Shown here: positions 15,555 through 22,232 of the stretch, piece after piece | How the letters are laid out: the number at the start of each line of letters is the position of its first letter | How positions within the stretch are numbered: the stretch's first letter is position 1 | DNA from: an uncultured Lachnospiraceae bacterium | Lineage (GTDB): Bacteria > Bacillota > Clostridia > Lachnospirales > Lachnospiraceae | Length of the DNA: 22,232 nt | Direction of reading: 5' to 3' | Assembly: GCA_910586005.1 (NCBI GenBank) | Contig: CAJUHG010000049.1 | Location: forward strand, 1-22,232 | Made by a program: the position numbers and the translations under genes | The notes under the pieces: model-generated | Databases searched by the model: none | What the model was told of the DNA's origin: nothing | The model's input: only the letters and a program-made list of their open reading frames with translations

Positions 15555-16817
15555 ATGGCATTAGCAAAGAAGCCAGTAAATGGCATGAAAGATATTTTAC
15601 CAGAAGAAATGCAAATTAGAGATTATGTAATAAAGGTAATAAAGGAAACTTATCGAAGTTTTGGGTTTACTCCAATTGAAACACCTTGTATGGAAAGTAT
15701 TGCAAATCTCAGTAATAAACAAGGTGGAGAAAATGAAAAATTAATTTTTAAGATATTAAAACGAGGGGAAAAACTGCATTTAGAAACAGCGCAGTGCGAA
15801 AGTGATGTGGTGGATTTTGGGATGCGTTATGATTTAACGGTACCATTAGCACGGTTTTATTCTAATCATTCCAATCAATTGCCTTCCCCTTTTAAGGCAT
15901 TGCAAATAGGAAATGTATGGAGGGCAGATCGTCCTCAAAGGGGAAGATATCGTCAATTTATGCAATGTGATATTGATATTTTAGGAGAATCTAGCAATCT
16001 TGCAGAAATTGAATTGATTCTTGCAACTACAACTACTTTGGGAAAATTGGGATTTAAAAATTTTCAAATTCGTATCAATGAAAGAAGAATTTTAAAGGCA
16101 ATGGCGGCCTATAGTGGATTTCAAGAGGATTCCTATGACACAATATTTATTATTTTAGATAAAATGGACAAGATTGGTTTAGAAGGCGTGGCAGAAGAGT
16201 TAGAAAAGAGTGGATTTGAGAAAGAATCTATAGAAAAATATTTGGATTTATTCCGAACTATAAAAGGAAAAGAAGATGTGGCAGAAGGGGTTGCTTATCT
16301 TGCAGAGAAGTTAGGTGATTTTTTAGAAGAAGAGGTAGCAGAAAGTTTAAAAGAGATTGCTGCTTGTGTGAATCATACCAAAGAAGCAGAATTTGATTTA
16401 GTGTTTGACCCCACGTTGGTAAGAGGTATGTCTTATTATACGGGTACGATTTTTGAAATTGCTATGCCAGAATTTGGTGGAAGTTGTGGTGGCGGTGGGC
16501 GTTATGATAAAATGATTGGCAAATTTACAGGAAATGATGTGCCAGCATGTGGATTTTCTATTGGATTTGAACGTATTATTTTATTGTTATTAGAAAATGG
16601 TTTTCGGGTACCAGGACAATCAGAAAAAATTGCATATTTAATTGAAAAGAATTATCCTTCTGAAAAATTGGTAAAAGTGATTGCCCAAGCACAAGAAGAA
16701 CGAACCCGTGGAAAGCAGATTTTAATCGCTAGTATGAATAAAAATAAGAAATTTCAGAAAGAAAAATTAGCTGAAGAAGGTTATAGTGAATTTAAGGAAT
16801 TTTTTAATAGAGATTAA
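15555..16817 (+). CDS. hisS: Histidyl-tRNA synthetase
   Basis: A 420-residue class II aminoacyl-tRNA synthetase that charges tRNA-His with histidine. Landmarks are KPVNGMKDILPEEMQIRDYV at the N-terminus, motif 2 (GNVWRADRPQRGRYRQFMQCDIDILG), the histidine-specific LVRGMSYYTGTIFEI, a GGGGRYDKMIG glycine-rich stretch and motif 3 GFSIGFERIILLL. The C-terminal anticodon-binding domain (about 355-420, ending ILIASMNKNKKFQKEKLAEE) is shorter than in E. coli HisRS but complete enough to look functional. AGGAG is 8 nt ahead of the ATG at 15555; an out-of-frame ATG at 15551 is ignored. Only 77 nt separate it from aspS, with no terminator, so the two form an operon as in many Firmicutes. Confidence 0.96.
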   Translation: MALAKKPVNGMKDILPEEMQIRDYVIKVIKETYRSFGFTPIETPCMESIANLSNKQGGENEKLIFKILKRGEKLHLETAQCESDVVDFGMRYDLTVPLARFYSNHSNQLPSPFKALQIGNVWRADRPQRGRYRQFMQCDIDILGESSNLAEIELILATTTTLGKLGFKNFQIRINERRILKAMAAYSGFQEDSYDTIFIILDKMDKIGLEGVAEELEKSGFEKESIEKYLDLFRTIKGKEDVAEGVAYLAEKLGDFLEEEVAESLKEIAACVNHTKEAEFDLVFDPTLVRGMSYYTGTIFEIAMPEFGGSCGGGGRYDKMIGKFTGNDVPACGFSIGFERIILLLLENGFRVPGQSEKIAYLIEKNYPSEKLVKVIAQAQEERTRGKQILIASMNKNKKFQKEKLAEEGYSEFKEFFNRD

Positions 16818-16894
16818 GAAAAAATCCACTAGGAAAGAGAAAAAATTAAAATAATTCAATTTATCAAAGAAATTAGAAAAGGGAGGAAGAATTT

Positions 16895-18685
16895 ATGGCG
16901 GAATCCATGAAAGGGTTGCATAGAACTCATAGATGCACAGAAGTTTCAAACCAGAATATTGGAGAAACTGTTACAGTTATGGGCTGGGTACAAAAACGAA
17001 GAAATTTAGGAAGTTTAATATTTATAGATTTACGAGATCGTTCTGGATTATTACAGATTGTATTTGATGAGCCAAAAGTAGGAAGTGAAGGCTTTGCCAA
17101 GGCAGAAAACTTGAGAAGTGAATTTGTAATTGCAGTAACTGGAACTGTGAAAAAAAGAGCCGCAGCAGTAAATGAAAATTTAAAAACAGGAGATATTGAG
17201 GTAATTGCATCAGATCTTAGAATATTATCTGAATCTGAGACACCACCATTTCCTATTGAAGAAAATTCTCTTACAAAAGAAGACTTACGTTTGCGTTATC
17301 GTTATTTAGATTTAAGAAGACCAGATATTCAGAGAAACCTTATGATGAAAAGTAAAGTTTCCATGTTGTTGCGTAAATTTATGGAACAGGAAGGATTTCT
17401 TGAGATAGAGACACCTATTTTAACAAAATCTACGCCAGAAGGTGCAAGGGATTATTTAGTACCTAGTCGTGTGCATCCGGGAAATTTTTATGCATTGCCA
17501 CAATCTCCACAGTTGTTTAAACAGCTTTTAATGTGTTCTGGTTATGACAGATATTTCCAGATTGCAAGATGTTTCAGAGATGAAGATTTGCGTGCAGACC
17601 GTCAACCAGAATTTACACAGGCAGATATGGAATTGTCTTTTGTGGATGTGGATGATGTAATTGATGTAAATGAGAGACTTCTTCAATATGTATTTAAAGA
17701 AGCAGCGAATGTAGAAATATCCCTTCCTATTCAACGAATGACATGGCAGGAAGCGATGAATCGTTATGGCAGTGATAAGCCAGACACTCGTTTTGGTATG
17801 GAATTAGTCAATGTATCAGAGATTGTAAAGGATTGTGGCTTTGGTGTATTTACAGGTGCCTTAGAACAGGGTGGGTCTGTGCGAGGAATTAATGCCAAAG
17901 GACAGGGAAGTATGCCGCGTAAAAAAATAGATAAACTGGTAGATTTTGCCAGAGATTATGGTGCAAAAGGTCTAGCATATTTCATAGTCAATGAAGATGG
18001 TAGTTATAAATCTTCTTTTGCAAAATTTATGACAGAAGAAGAATTGAAGCATTTAGTAGAAAAAATGGAAGCACAGCCAGGAGACTTGTTATTATTTGCA
18101 GCAGATAAAAATAAAGTTGTCTGGGATGTATTAGGTGCTCTGCGTTTAAAATTTGGACAAGAAATGGGATTGATGGACAAAAATCAATATAATTTCTTGT
18201 GGGTAACAGAATTTCCATTGTTAGAGTGGTCTGAGGAAGAAAATCGTTTTATGGCAATGCATCATCCGTTTACTATGCCTATGGAAGAAGATTGGGATAA
18301 GATAGATTCTGACCCAGGAGCTGTGCGGGCAAAGGCTTATGATATTGTATTAAATGGTACAGAGTTAGGTGGTGGTTCTGTTCGTATCCATCAAGATCAC
18401 ATCCAAGAAAAAATGTTAGAGGTATTAGGTTTTACAAAAGAACAAGCTTATGAGCAATTTGGATTTTTATTAAATGCGTTTAAGTATGGAGTACCACCTC
18501 ATGCAGGGCTTGCATATGGATTGGACCGTATGGTAATGTTAATGATGCAATGTGATTCTATTCGGGATGTAATTGCATTTCCAAAAGTAAAGGATGCTTC
18601 TTGTCTTATGACAGATGCACCTAATGTAGTGGATGTAAAACAGCTAGAGGAATTGTCCTTGTCAGTTGAGCAATTAGAAGAATAA
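16895..18685 (+). CDS. aspS: Aspartyl-tRNA synthetase
   Basis: A 596-residue bacterial-type class II synthetase for tRNA-Asp. The OB-fold anticodon-binding domain spans about 1-110 (TVMGWVQKRRNLGSLIFIDL). The catalytic core carries LRYRYLDLRR, ETPILTKSTPEGARDYLVPS, LPQSPQLFKQLLM and motif 2 FRDEDLRADRQPEFTQADME. The bacterial GAD insertion lies at about 300-415, and motif 3 is GLAYGLDRMVMLM near the end. Whether it charges only tRNA-Asp or also tRNA-Asn cannot be told from sequence alone. GGGAGG precedes the ATG. The 210-nt spacer that follows (18686-18895) contains no clear terminator or gene. Confidence 0.97.
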   Translation: MAESMKGLHRTHRCTEVSNQNIGETVTVMGWVQKRRNLGSLIFIDLRDRSGLLQIVFDEPKVGSEGFAKAENLRSEFVIAVTGTVKKRAAAVNENLKTGDIEVIASDLRILSESETPPFPIEENSLTKEDLRLRYRYLDLRRPDIQRNLMMKSKVSMLLRKFMEQEGFLEIETPILTKSTPEGARDYLVPSRVHPGNFYALPQSPQLFKQLLMCSGYDRYFQIARCFRDEDLRADRQPEFTQADMELSFVDVDDVIDVNERLLQYVFKEAANVEISLPIQRMTWQEAMNRYGSDKPDTRFGMELVNVSEIVKDCGFGVFTGALEQGGSVRGINAKGQGSMPRKKIDKLVDFARDYGAKGLAYFIVNEDGSYKSSFAKFMTEEELKHLVEKMEAQPGDLLLFAADKNKVVWDVLGALRLKFGQEMGLMDKNQYNFLWVTEFPLLEWSEEENRFMAMHHPFTMPMEEDWDKIDSDPGAVRAKAYDIVLNGTELGGGSVRIHQDHIQEKMLEVLGFTKEQAYEQFGFLLNAFKYGVPPHAGLAYGLDRMVMLMMQCDSIRDVIAFPKVKDASCLMTDAPNVVDVKQLEELSLSVEQLEE

Positions 18686-18895
18686 GTTCTTTTATTTTTC
18701 TATATGCACAGCTAAGAAAGTTGATGTGAATTTGCCCATTTTGTTTTAAAAACCCTGAAAAATAAGCAATGCAACTATAAGTTTACATGAAAATCTTGAA
18801 AAGCAACACAGAATATGCAGACTTTACCTACAGGATATTATAAGATAATGTCACCGGAAGCGCAGAAGGAAGAAAAAGAAAGGTGAAAGAAAAAA

Positions 18896-19792
18896 ATGAA
18901 TGTTTTTGGAGAGAATTTACAGTTTTATAGAAAACAGAAAAATATGACCCAGGAGCAGCTTGCGGAACATTTTGATATATCTAGACAGACAGTATCAAAG
19001 TGGGAGGCAGGAACTTCTTATCCTGAAATGGAAAAAATTTTGCAATTATGTGATTTGTTTTCTTGTGATATGGATACATTATTGCGGAAGGATGCCGCTG
19101 CATTAGAAATAGAAGATAGTCAGGGATATAATAATCATATGGAGAAGTGGAGAAGAAAGCTTACCTTTGGAATAACAATGTTGATTGTTGGATTGGCAGT
19201 ATATCAAATCTTGGATAGTTTTCAAATAGCAGAAACCATAGTAAATATCTTATTTTTAATGATTGTTATTGTGGCGATTTTAGATCTTATAGTAGCTGGA
19301 ATGCAACATGATATTTATCGGAAAAACCATCAAGTGATTTCAAACTTTTATAGTAAAGAAGAAAAACAGAAATCAGAAGAGAAATTTCCAATTTATATAG
19401 CTGTGGGAATTGGTATTATTTTGTTTGGTGTTTTAATTGGAATGAATGGAGATGAATTTCCTCTTCTAGTTGGAATGACAAGTGATTTTTATAATGGAAT
19501 TTTTTTGATTTTAACAGCTATTGGAGTCGGAACCATTGTCTACAATGGATTGGGGCAAGTAAAATATGATATTGAAGGATATAATAAAGAAAATAATCCA
19601 GACTTCATCAGCAAAAAAATCAATAATAAAATAGTAACTTGGTGTGGATGTATTATGATTTTTGTAACAATTCTATTTTGTATAGCAGGTTTTGTTTTTC
19701 AACTATGGGAAATTTGTTGGATTGTATATCCAGTGGGAGGACTTCTTTGTGGAATGATTGCATTGATTTTTCAGGGACAAAAAGTGGAATAA
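18896..19792 (+). CDS. XRE-family regulator with six membrane segments
   Basis: A 298-residue protein with an N-terminal helix-turn-helix (about 7-61: FYRKQKNMTQEQLAEHFDIS, RQTVSKWEAGTSYPEMEKI) and a hydrophobic remainder with about six predicted spans (88-106, 112-135, 165-183, 199-217, 247-267, 272-293). A charged loop (138-164) separates spans 2 and 3. This design, a DNA-binding head tethered to the membrane, is common in Lachnospiraceae and suggests direct sensing of an envelope signal, but no target or ligand is known. AAAGGTGAAAG precedes the ATG. Its neighbours do not point to a regulon; the inverted repeat at 19979-20005 downstream is one possible binding site. Confidence 0.85.
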   Translation: MNVFGENLQFYRKQKNMTQEQLAEHFDISRQTVSKWEAGTSYPEMEKILQLCDLFSCDMDTLLRKDAAALEIEDSQGYNNHMEKWRRKLTFGITMLIVGLAVYQILDSFQIAETIVNILFLMIVIVAILDLIVAGMQHDIYRKNHQVISNFYSKEEKQKSEEKFPIYIAVGIGIILFGVLIGMNGDEFPLLVGMTSDFYNGIFLILTAIGVGTIVYNGLGQVKYDIEGYNKENNPDFISKKINNKIVTWCGCIMIFVTILFCIAGFVFQLWEICWIVYPVGGLLCGMIALIFQGQKVE

Positions 19793-19978
19793 AGAGATTG
19801 GATGAGAACAATAGTTTATAGATACTTATTTCTTATTTCAAATATTGATATATAGACTTTCTAAGAAAAACATGATAGAATGTGTCTGAGAAATGAGAGT
19901 TTTAAGAACATGGAAAGTATTTCTTTTGGAGAAGATTTTACTTTACTAAGACCATTTTGTTATTGTTCCTTAACTATA

Positions 19979-20005
19979 CTTATGAAACTACTAATGTTTC
20001 ATAAG
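19979..20005. promoter_or_regulatory. 10-bp perfect inverted repeat, operator or leader hairpin
   Basis: CTTATGAAAC (19979-19988) and GTTTCATAAG (19996-20005) are perfectly complementary around a 7-nt loop. No T-tract follows on either strand, so it is not a terminator. A TATACT (19975-19980) at its left edge could be a -10 element with no convincing -35. The rest of the 19793-20180 spacer has the open stretch at 20051-20180 described separately and nothing else I can name. Confidence 0.4.
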
Positions 20006-20050
20006 GGATAGAAGTGAGAATTTTATGGAATAACAAAAGAGGGGTGCCAC

Positions 20051-20180
20051 ATTAAGAAAATTCAATACAAGATATTGCTTTTTTTATTCAGCAGATATCC
20101 TATTTTGTATTTTGATATTTTTATGTGGCAGTCCTCTCTATCTGGAAGATGCAAAAATAAAGGAGGCAAAGGCAGGAGCC
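20051..20180 (+). other. Possible decayed small membrane-peptide frame before the HAD gene
   Basis: GAGGGG followed 6 nt later by ATT (20051) opens a frame reading KKIQYKILLFLFS, like a signal or membrane segment but lacking a normal start codon. At a run of seven T (20079-20085) a one-base change would join it to a second open stretch reading ADILFCILIFLCGSPLYLED, which runs in frame into the HAD gene. It may be a relic, or chance in AT-rich sequence. Confidence 0.2.
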
Positions 20181-20831
20181 ATGAAAAAAGGCATTTTATT
20201 TGATTTAGATGGAACTTTATGGGATTCTTCTAAGGAAGTGGCACTTTCTTGGGAAGAAGCACTAGAAAAACATTTTGATATTGAAAAAATAATTACTGCA
20301 GAGATGATTCAAGGTGTTATGGGAAAAAGTATGTATGAGATTGCAGACATTCTTTTTTCTGAGTTTGAATTGAAACAACGCCTAGAAATGTTATCTTATT
20401 GTTGTAAAAAAGAGAATGAATATATAAGAAGTCATGGTGGAACATTAGTGGATGGTTTGGAAGAAACATTGCAAACCTTAAAAAATAGTGGGTATCATTT
20501 ATATATTGTAAGCAATAGTCAGTCTGGTTATATAGAAGCTTTTATGGAATATCATAAATTAGAGGAATATTTTGAAGATTTTGAATGTTTTGGCCGAACT
20601 GGAAGAGAAAAAGGGCGTAATATTCGTTTGGTAGTGGAAAGAAATCAATTGGAACAGGCTGTCTATGTAGGGGATGTGCAAGGAGATTATTATGCAGCCG
20701 TGCAGGCTGAAATTCCTTTTATCCATGCGAGAGCTGGTTATGGAACTATTCAAGAGGAAGTGCCTTATATTACAGGATTATCTCAACTTCCTGAAGTTGT
20801 AGAAAAGATTTTTGAGGCAGAATCTAAATAG
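20181..20831 (+). CDS. HAD-superfamily phosphatase (phosphoglycolate phosphatase-like)
   Basis: A 216-residue HAD hydrolase. Motif I is GILFDLDGTLWDS with nucleophile Asp8 and acid/base Asp10; motif II is YIVSNSQ; the motif III lysine is in GREKGRNI; motif IV is VYVGDVQGDYYAA. A helical cap lies between motifs I and II (about 15-85). The layout matches Gph/PGP-type enzymes of the HAD-IA group; the true substrate may be another small phosphate ester. I start at ATG 20181 because family members begin just before FDLDGT and purine-rich AAAGGAGG and AAAGG lie upstream; the frame stays open further upstream to a TTG at 20112, which would add a hydrophobic stretch that does not belong to the fold. 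Confidence 0.87.
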   Translation: MKKGILFDLDGTLWDSSKEVALSWEEALEKHFDIEKIITAEMIQGVMGKSMYEIADILFSEFELKQRLEMLSYCCKKENEYIRSHGGTLVDGLEETLQTLKNSGYHLYIVSNSQSGYIEAFMEYHKLEEYFEDFECFGRTGREKGRNIRLVVERNQLEQAVYVGDVQGDYYAAVQAEIPFIHARAGYGTIQEEVPYITGLSQLPEVVEKIFEAESK

Positions 20832-20915
20832 TTTTTGGGAGCATCTTATGATAATTAGTTAGTTACTTGAATAGAAATAAACATAATATGTGTATATGCA
20901 TGAAGGGAGGAAGGT

Positions 20916-21395
20916 ATGAAAAAAATAGCTAGTTTTACTATTGATCATATAAAATTAGAGCCAGGAATTTATGTGTCAAGGAAGGACTATATAGGAAATG
21001 AAGTGATTACCACTTTTGATTTGCGTATGACATCACCTAATGATGAACCAGTGATGAATACAGCAGAAGTGCATACAATAGAGCATTTAGCAGCTACTTA
21101 TCTGCGAAATAATGCAGAATATGGGGATAAGATTATATATTTTGGTCCTATGGGGTGCCGTACAGGTTTCTATTTGATTCTTGCAGGAGATTATAAATCT
21201 AATGATATAGTAGAATTGATGATTAATACTTATGAATTTATCAGAGACTATAAAGGTGAAGTACCTGGGGCAAGTGCAAAAGATTGTGGAAATTATTTGG
21301 ATATGAATCTTGGAATGGCAAATTTTTTAGCAGATCGTTACTTAACACAGACTTTATATAATATTGATGAAAGACATTTAATTTATCCAGAATAG
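20916..21395 (+). CDS. luxS: S-ribosylhomocysteine lyase LuxS
   Basis: A 159-residue metalloenzyme that splits S-ribosylhomocysteine into homocysteine and 4,5-dihydroxy-2,3-pentanedione, the precursor of autoinducer AI-2. The metal-binding HTIEH motif (His53, Glu56, His57) and the third ligand Cys124 in GASAKDCGNY are present, as is the catalytic Cys81 in PMGCRTGFYLIL. Length is standard for the family. GGGAGGAAGG lies just before the ATG. The mtnN gene follows 79 nt downstream, so consecutive steps of S-adenosylhomocysteine recycling are encoded together. No SAM or SAH riboswitch is seen in the short upstream spacer. Confidence 0.98.
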   Translation: MKKIASFTIDHIKLEPGIYVSRKDYIGNEVITTFDLRMTSPNDEPVMNTAEVHTIEHLAATYLRNNAEYGDKIIYFGPMGCRTGFYLILAGDYKSNDIVELMINTYEFIRDYKGEVPGASAKDCGNYLDMNLGMANFLADRYLTQTLYNIDERHLIYPE

Positions 21396-21474
21396 TATAA
21401 ATGACCGAAGGGTATAGATAGGTATAGTTTATCGCGGAGCGATGATGCTTCTGCTGTACAAAGTGGAGGAAAGC

Positions 21475-22176
21475 ATGAAAAAAATAGGAATTATTGGTGC
21501 TATGGAATTGGAAGTTGAGGCACTAAAAGACAAAATGGAAATTCATCGTAAGGTAGAGAAAGCATCTTTAGAATTTCTAGAAGGAATGTTAAGTGGTACA
21601 GAAGTGGTAATTGTGCGCAGCGGAATTGGCAAAGTAAATGCAGCACTTTGCACTCAAATTTTATGTGATATATTTGAGGTAACACATATTATCAATACAG
21701 GAGTTGCAGGTTCCTTAAAAAATGAAATTAACATTGGAGATATTGTAGTTTCTACAGATGCTTTGCATCATGATGTGGATGTGAGAGTATTTGGTTATCC
21801 ATTAGGAGAAGTGCCACAGATTGGATGTTTGGCATTTCAAGCAGATACAGAGTTAGCGCAACTTGCAGTAGCTTGTTGCAAAGAGGTAAATACTGATATC
21901 GAAGTGTATTGTGGAAGAATTGTAAGTGGTGACCAATTTATTAGTGATAAAAAAATAAAGGATAACATTATCAATCATTTTCATGGATTTTGTGTGGAAA
22001 TGGAAGGAGCTTCCATTGCTCATACAGCTTACTTAAATCATGTACCTTTTGTGATTATTAGAGCCATTTCAGACAAAGCAGATGATAGTGCAGAAATGGA
22101 TTATCCTACGTTTGAGAAAGCAGCAGCAGCTCATTCTGCAGCGTTGGTGGAACATATGCTACAGAAAATAAAGTAG
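21475..22176 (+). CDS. mtnN: 5'-methylthioadenosine/S-adenosylhomocysteine nucleosidase
   Basis: A 233-residue nucleosidase (Pfs/MtnN) that removes adenine from methylthioadenosine and S-adenosylhomocysteine, the latter giving the substrate of LuxS. It has the N-terminal MKKIGIIGAMELEVEAL with the catalytic Glu (Glu13), the ribose-site RSGIGKVNAA, INTGVAGSL, the FCVEMEGASIAH motif and the catalytic Asp in IRAISDKAD. I start at ATG 21475 because GGAGGAAAGC precedes it and the family begins exactly there; an upstream in-frame ATG at 21442 adds 11 residues without support. The gap after luxS contains a small ATCGC-GGA-GCGAT hairpin (21431-21443) but no T-run, so read-through from luxS is likely. 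Confidence 0.96.
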   Translation: MKKIGIIGAMELEVEALKDKMEIHRKVEKASLEFLEGMLSGTEVVIVRSGIGKVNAALCTQILCDIFEVTHIINTGVAGSLKNEINIGDIVVSTDALHHDVDVRVFGYPLGEVPQIGCLAFQADTELAQLAVACCKEVNTDIEVYCGRIVSGDQFISDKKIKDNIINHFHGFCVEMEGASIAHTAYLNHVPFVIIRAISDKADDSAEMDYPTFEKAAAAHSAALVEHMLQKIK

Positions 22177-22180
22177 AATA

Positions 22181-22216
22181 GAACAAAGCGGACAAGTCCG
22201 CTTCAGCTCCCTAAAT
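22181..22216 (-). repeat. 36-bp dispersed palindromic repeat, copy B
   Basis: This is the reverse-orientation partner of 15276-15311 (32 of 36 identical). Here the hairpin is perfect: AAGCGGAC-AA-GTCCGCTT (22186-22203). It starts 5 bp after the mtnN stop codon; without a T-run it is a poor terminator in either direction. Confidence 0.65.
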
Positions 22217-22232
22217 CCCTCATTCATGAGGG
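22217..22232. repeat. Palindrome at window end
   Basis: CCCTCAT-TC-ATGAGGG is a perfect 7-bp inverted repeat with a 2-nt loop, directly adjoining repeat copy B. The window ends at its last base, so it may be the centre or edge of a larger repeat element. Confidence 0.5.

Noticed and set aside
20832..20915. SAM or SAH riboswitch before luxS
   Set aside because: The spacer is 84 nt with no conserved riboswitch core or terminator that I can see.
22181..22203. Terminator for mtnN
   Set aside because: The hairpin is perfect but is followed by CAGCTCCC, not a T-run, and it matches a repeat elsewhere in the window.

Overview
The window looks like a chromosomal segment of a low-GC Firmicute, most likely a gut-type member of the Lachnospiraceae (Clostridia). 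The reasons are strongly AT-rich codon use, GGAGG-type ribosome binding sites, and the gene order rel - MBL hydrolase - hemZ - hisS - aspS, which from general knowledge is a conserved clostridial housekeeping cluster. The taxonomic call is inference. No 16S gene or other decisive marker is present.

Layout. (1) 1-4403: the 5' half of a tRNA-Arg(ACG) on the minus strand with its own promoter; a small HAAS/DUF1700 membrane protein; a spacer holding palindromic sequence that resembles the end of an IS200/IS605-type element; a 758-residue protein with a degenerate cyclic-nucleotide-binding domain and a long helical part of unknown function; and a GNAT acetyltransferase with an unusual N-terminal extension. 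(2) 4392-6918: a promoter, a roughly 150-nt leader rich in potential helices, and the bifunctional (p)ppGpp synthetase/hydrolase. (3) 7186-8838: a chemotaxis receptor on the opposite strand, with two matching dyad-symmetric sites around its promoter. (4) 9105-11416: MBL hydrolase and hemZ. (5) 11477-15113: a glucose-type PTS permease (EIICBA) with a hairpin-containing leader, followed by a broken enzyme I gene (nonsense codon plus internal deletion and frameshift). (6) 15401-18685: hisS and aspS behind a strong promoter. (7) 18896-22176: a membrane-anchored XRE regulator, a HAD phosphatase, then luxS and mtnN.

How the genes fit together. rel, hisS and aspS link aminoacylation to the stringent response. 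mtnN and luxS make up the two-step S-adenosylhomocysteine recycling route: MtnN removes adenine, LuxS cleaves S-ribosylhomocysteine to homocysteine and the AI-2 precursor. The PTS permease cannot work with the adjacent enzyme I remnant, so it must use an EI and HPr encoded elsewhere. The chemoreceptor and the PTS pair look like insertions into the ancestral rel-hemZ-hisS-aspS order.

The most interesting items are the structured rel leader with mutually exclusive hairpins and a helix reaching the Shine-Dalgarno, the decayed ptsI, the paired operators before the chemoreceptor, a 36-bp palindromic repeat present twice, and the large CNBD-like protein. I found no CRISPR array, phage module, intact transposase or recognisable defence system.
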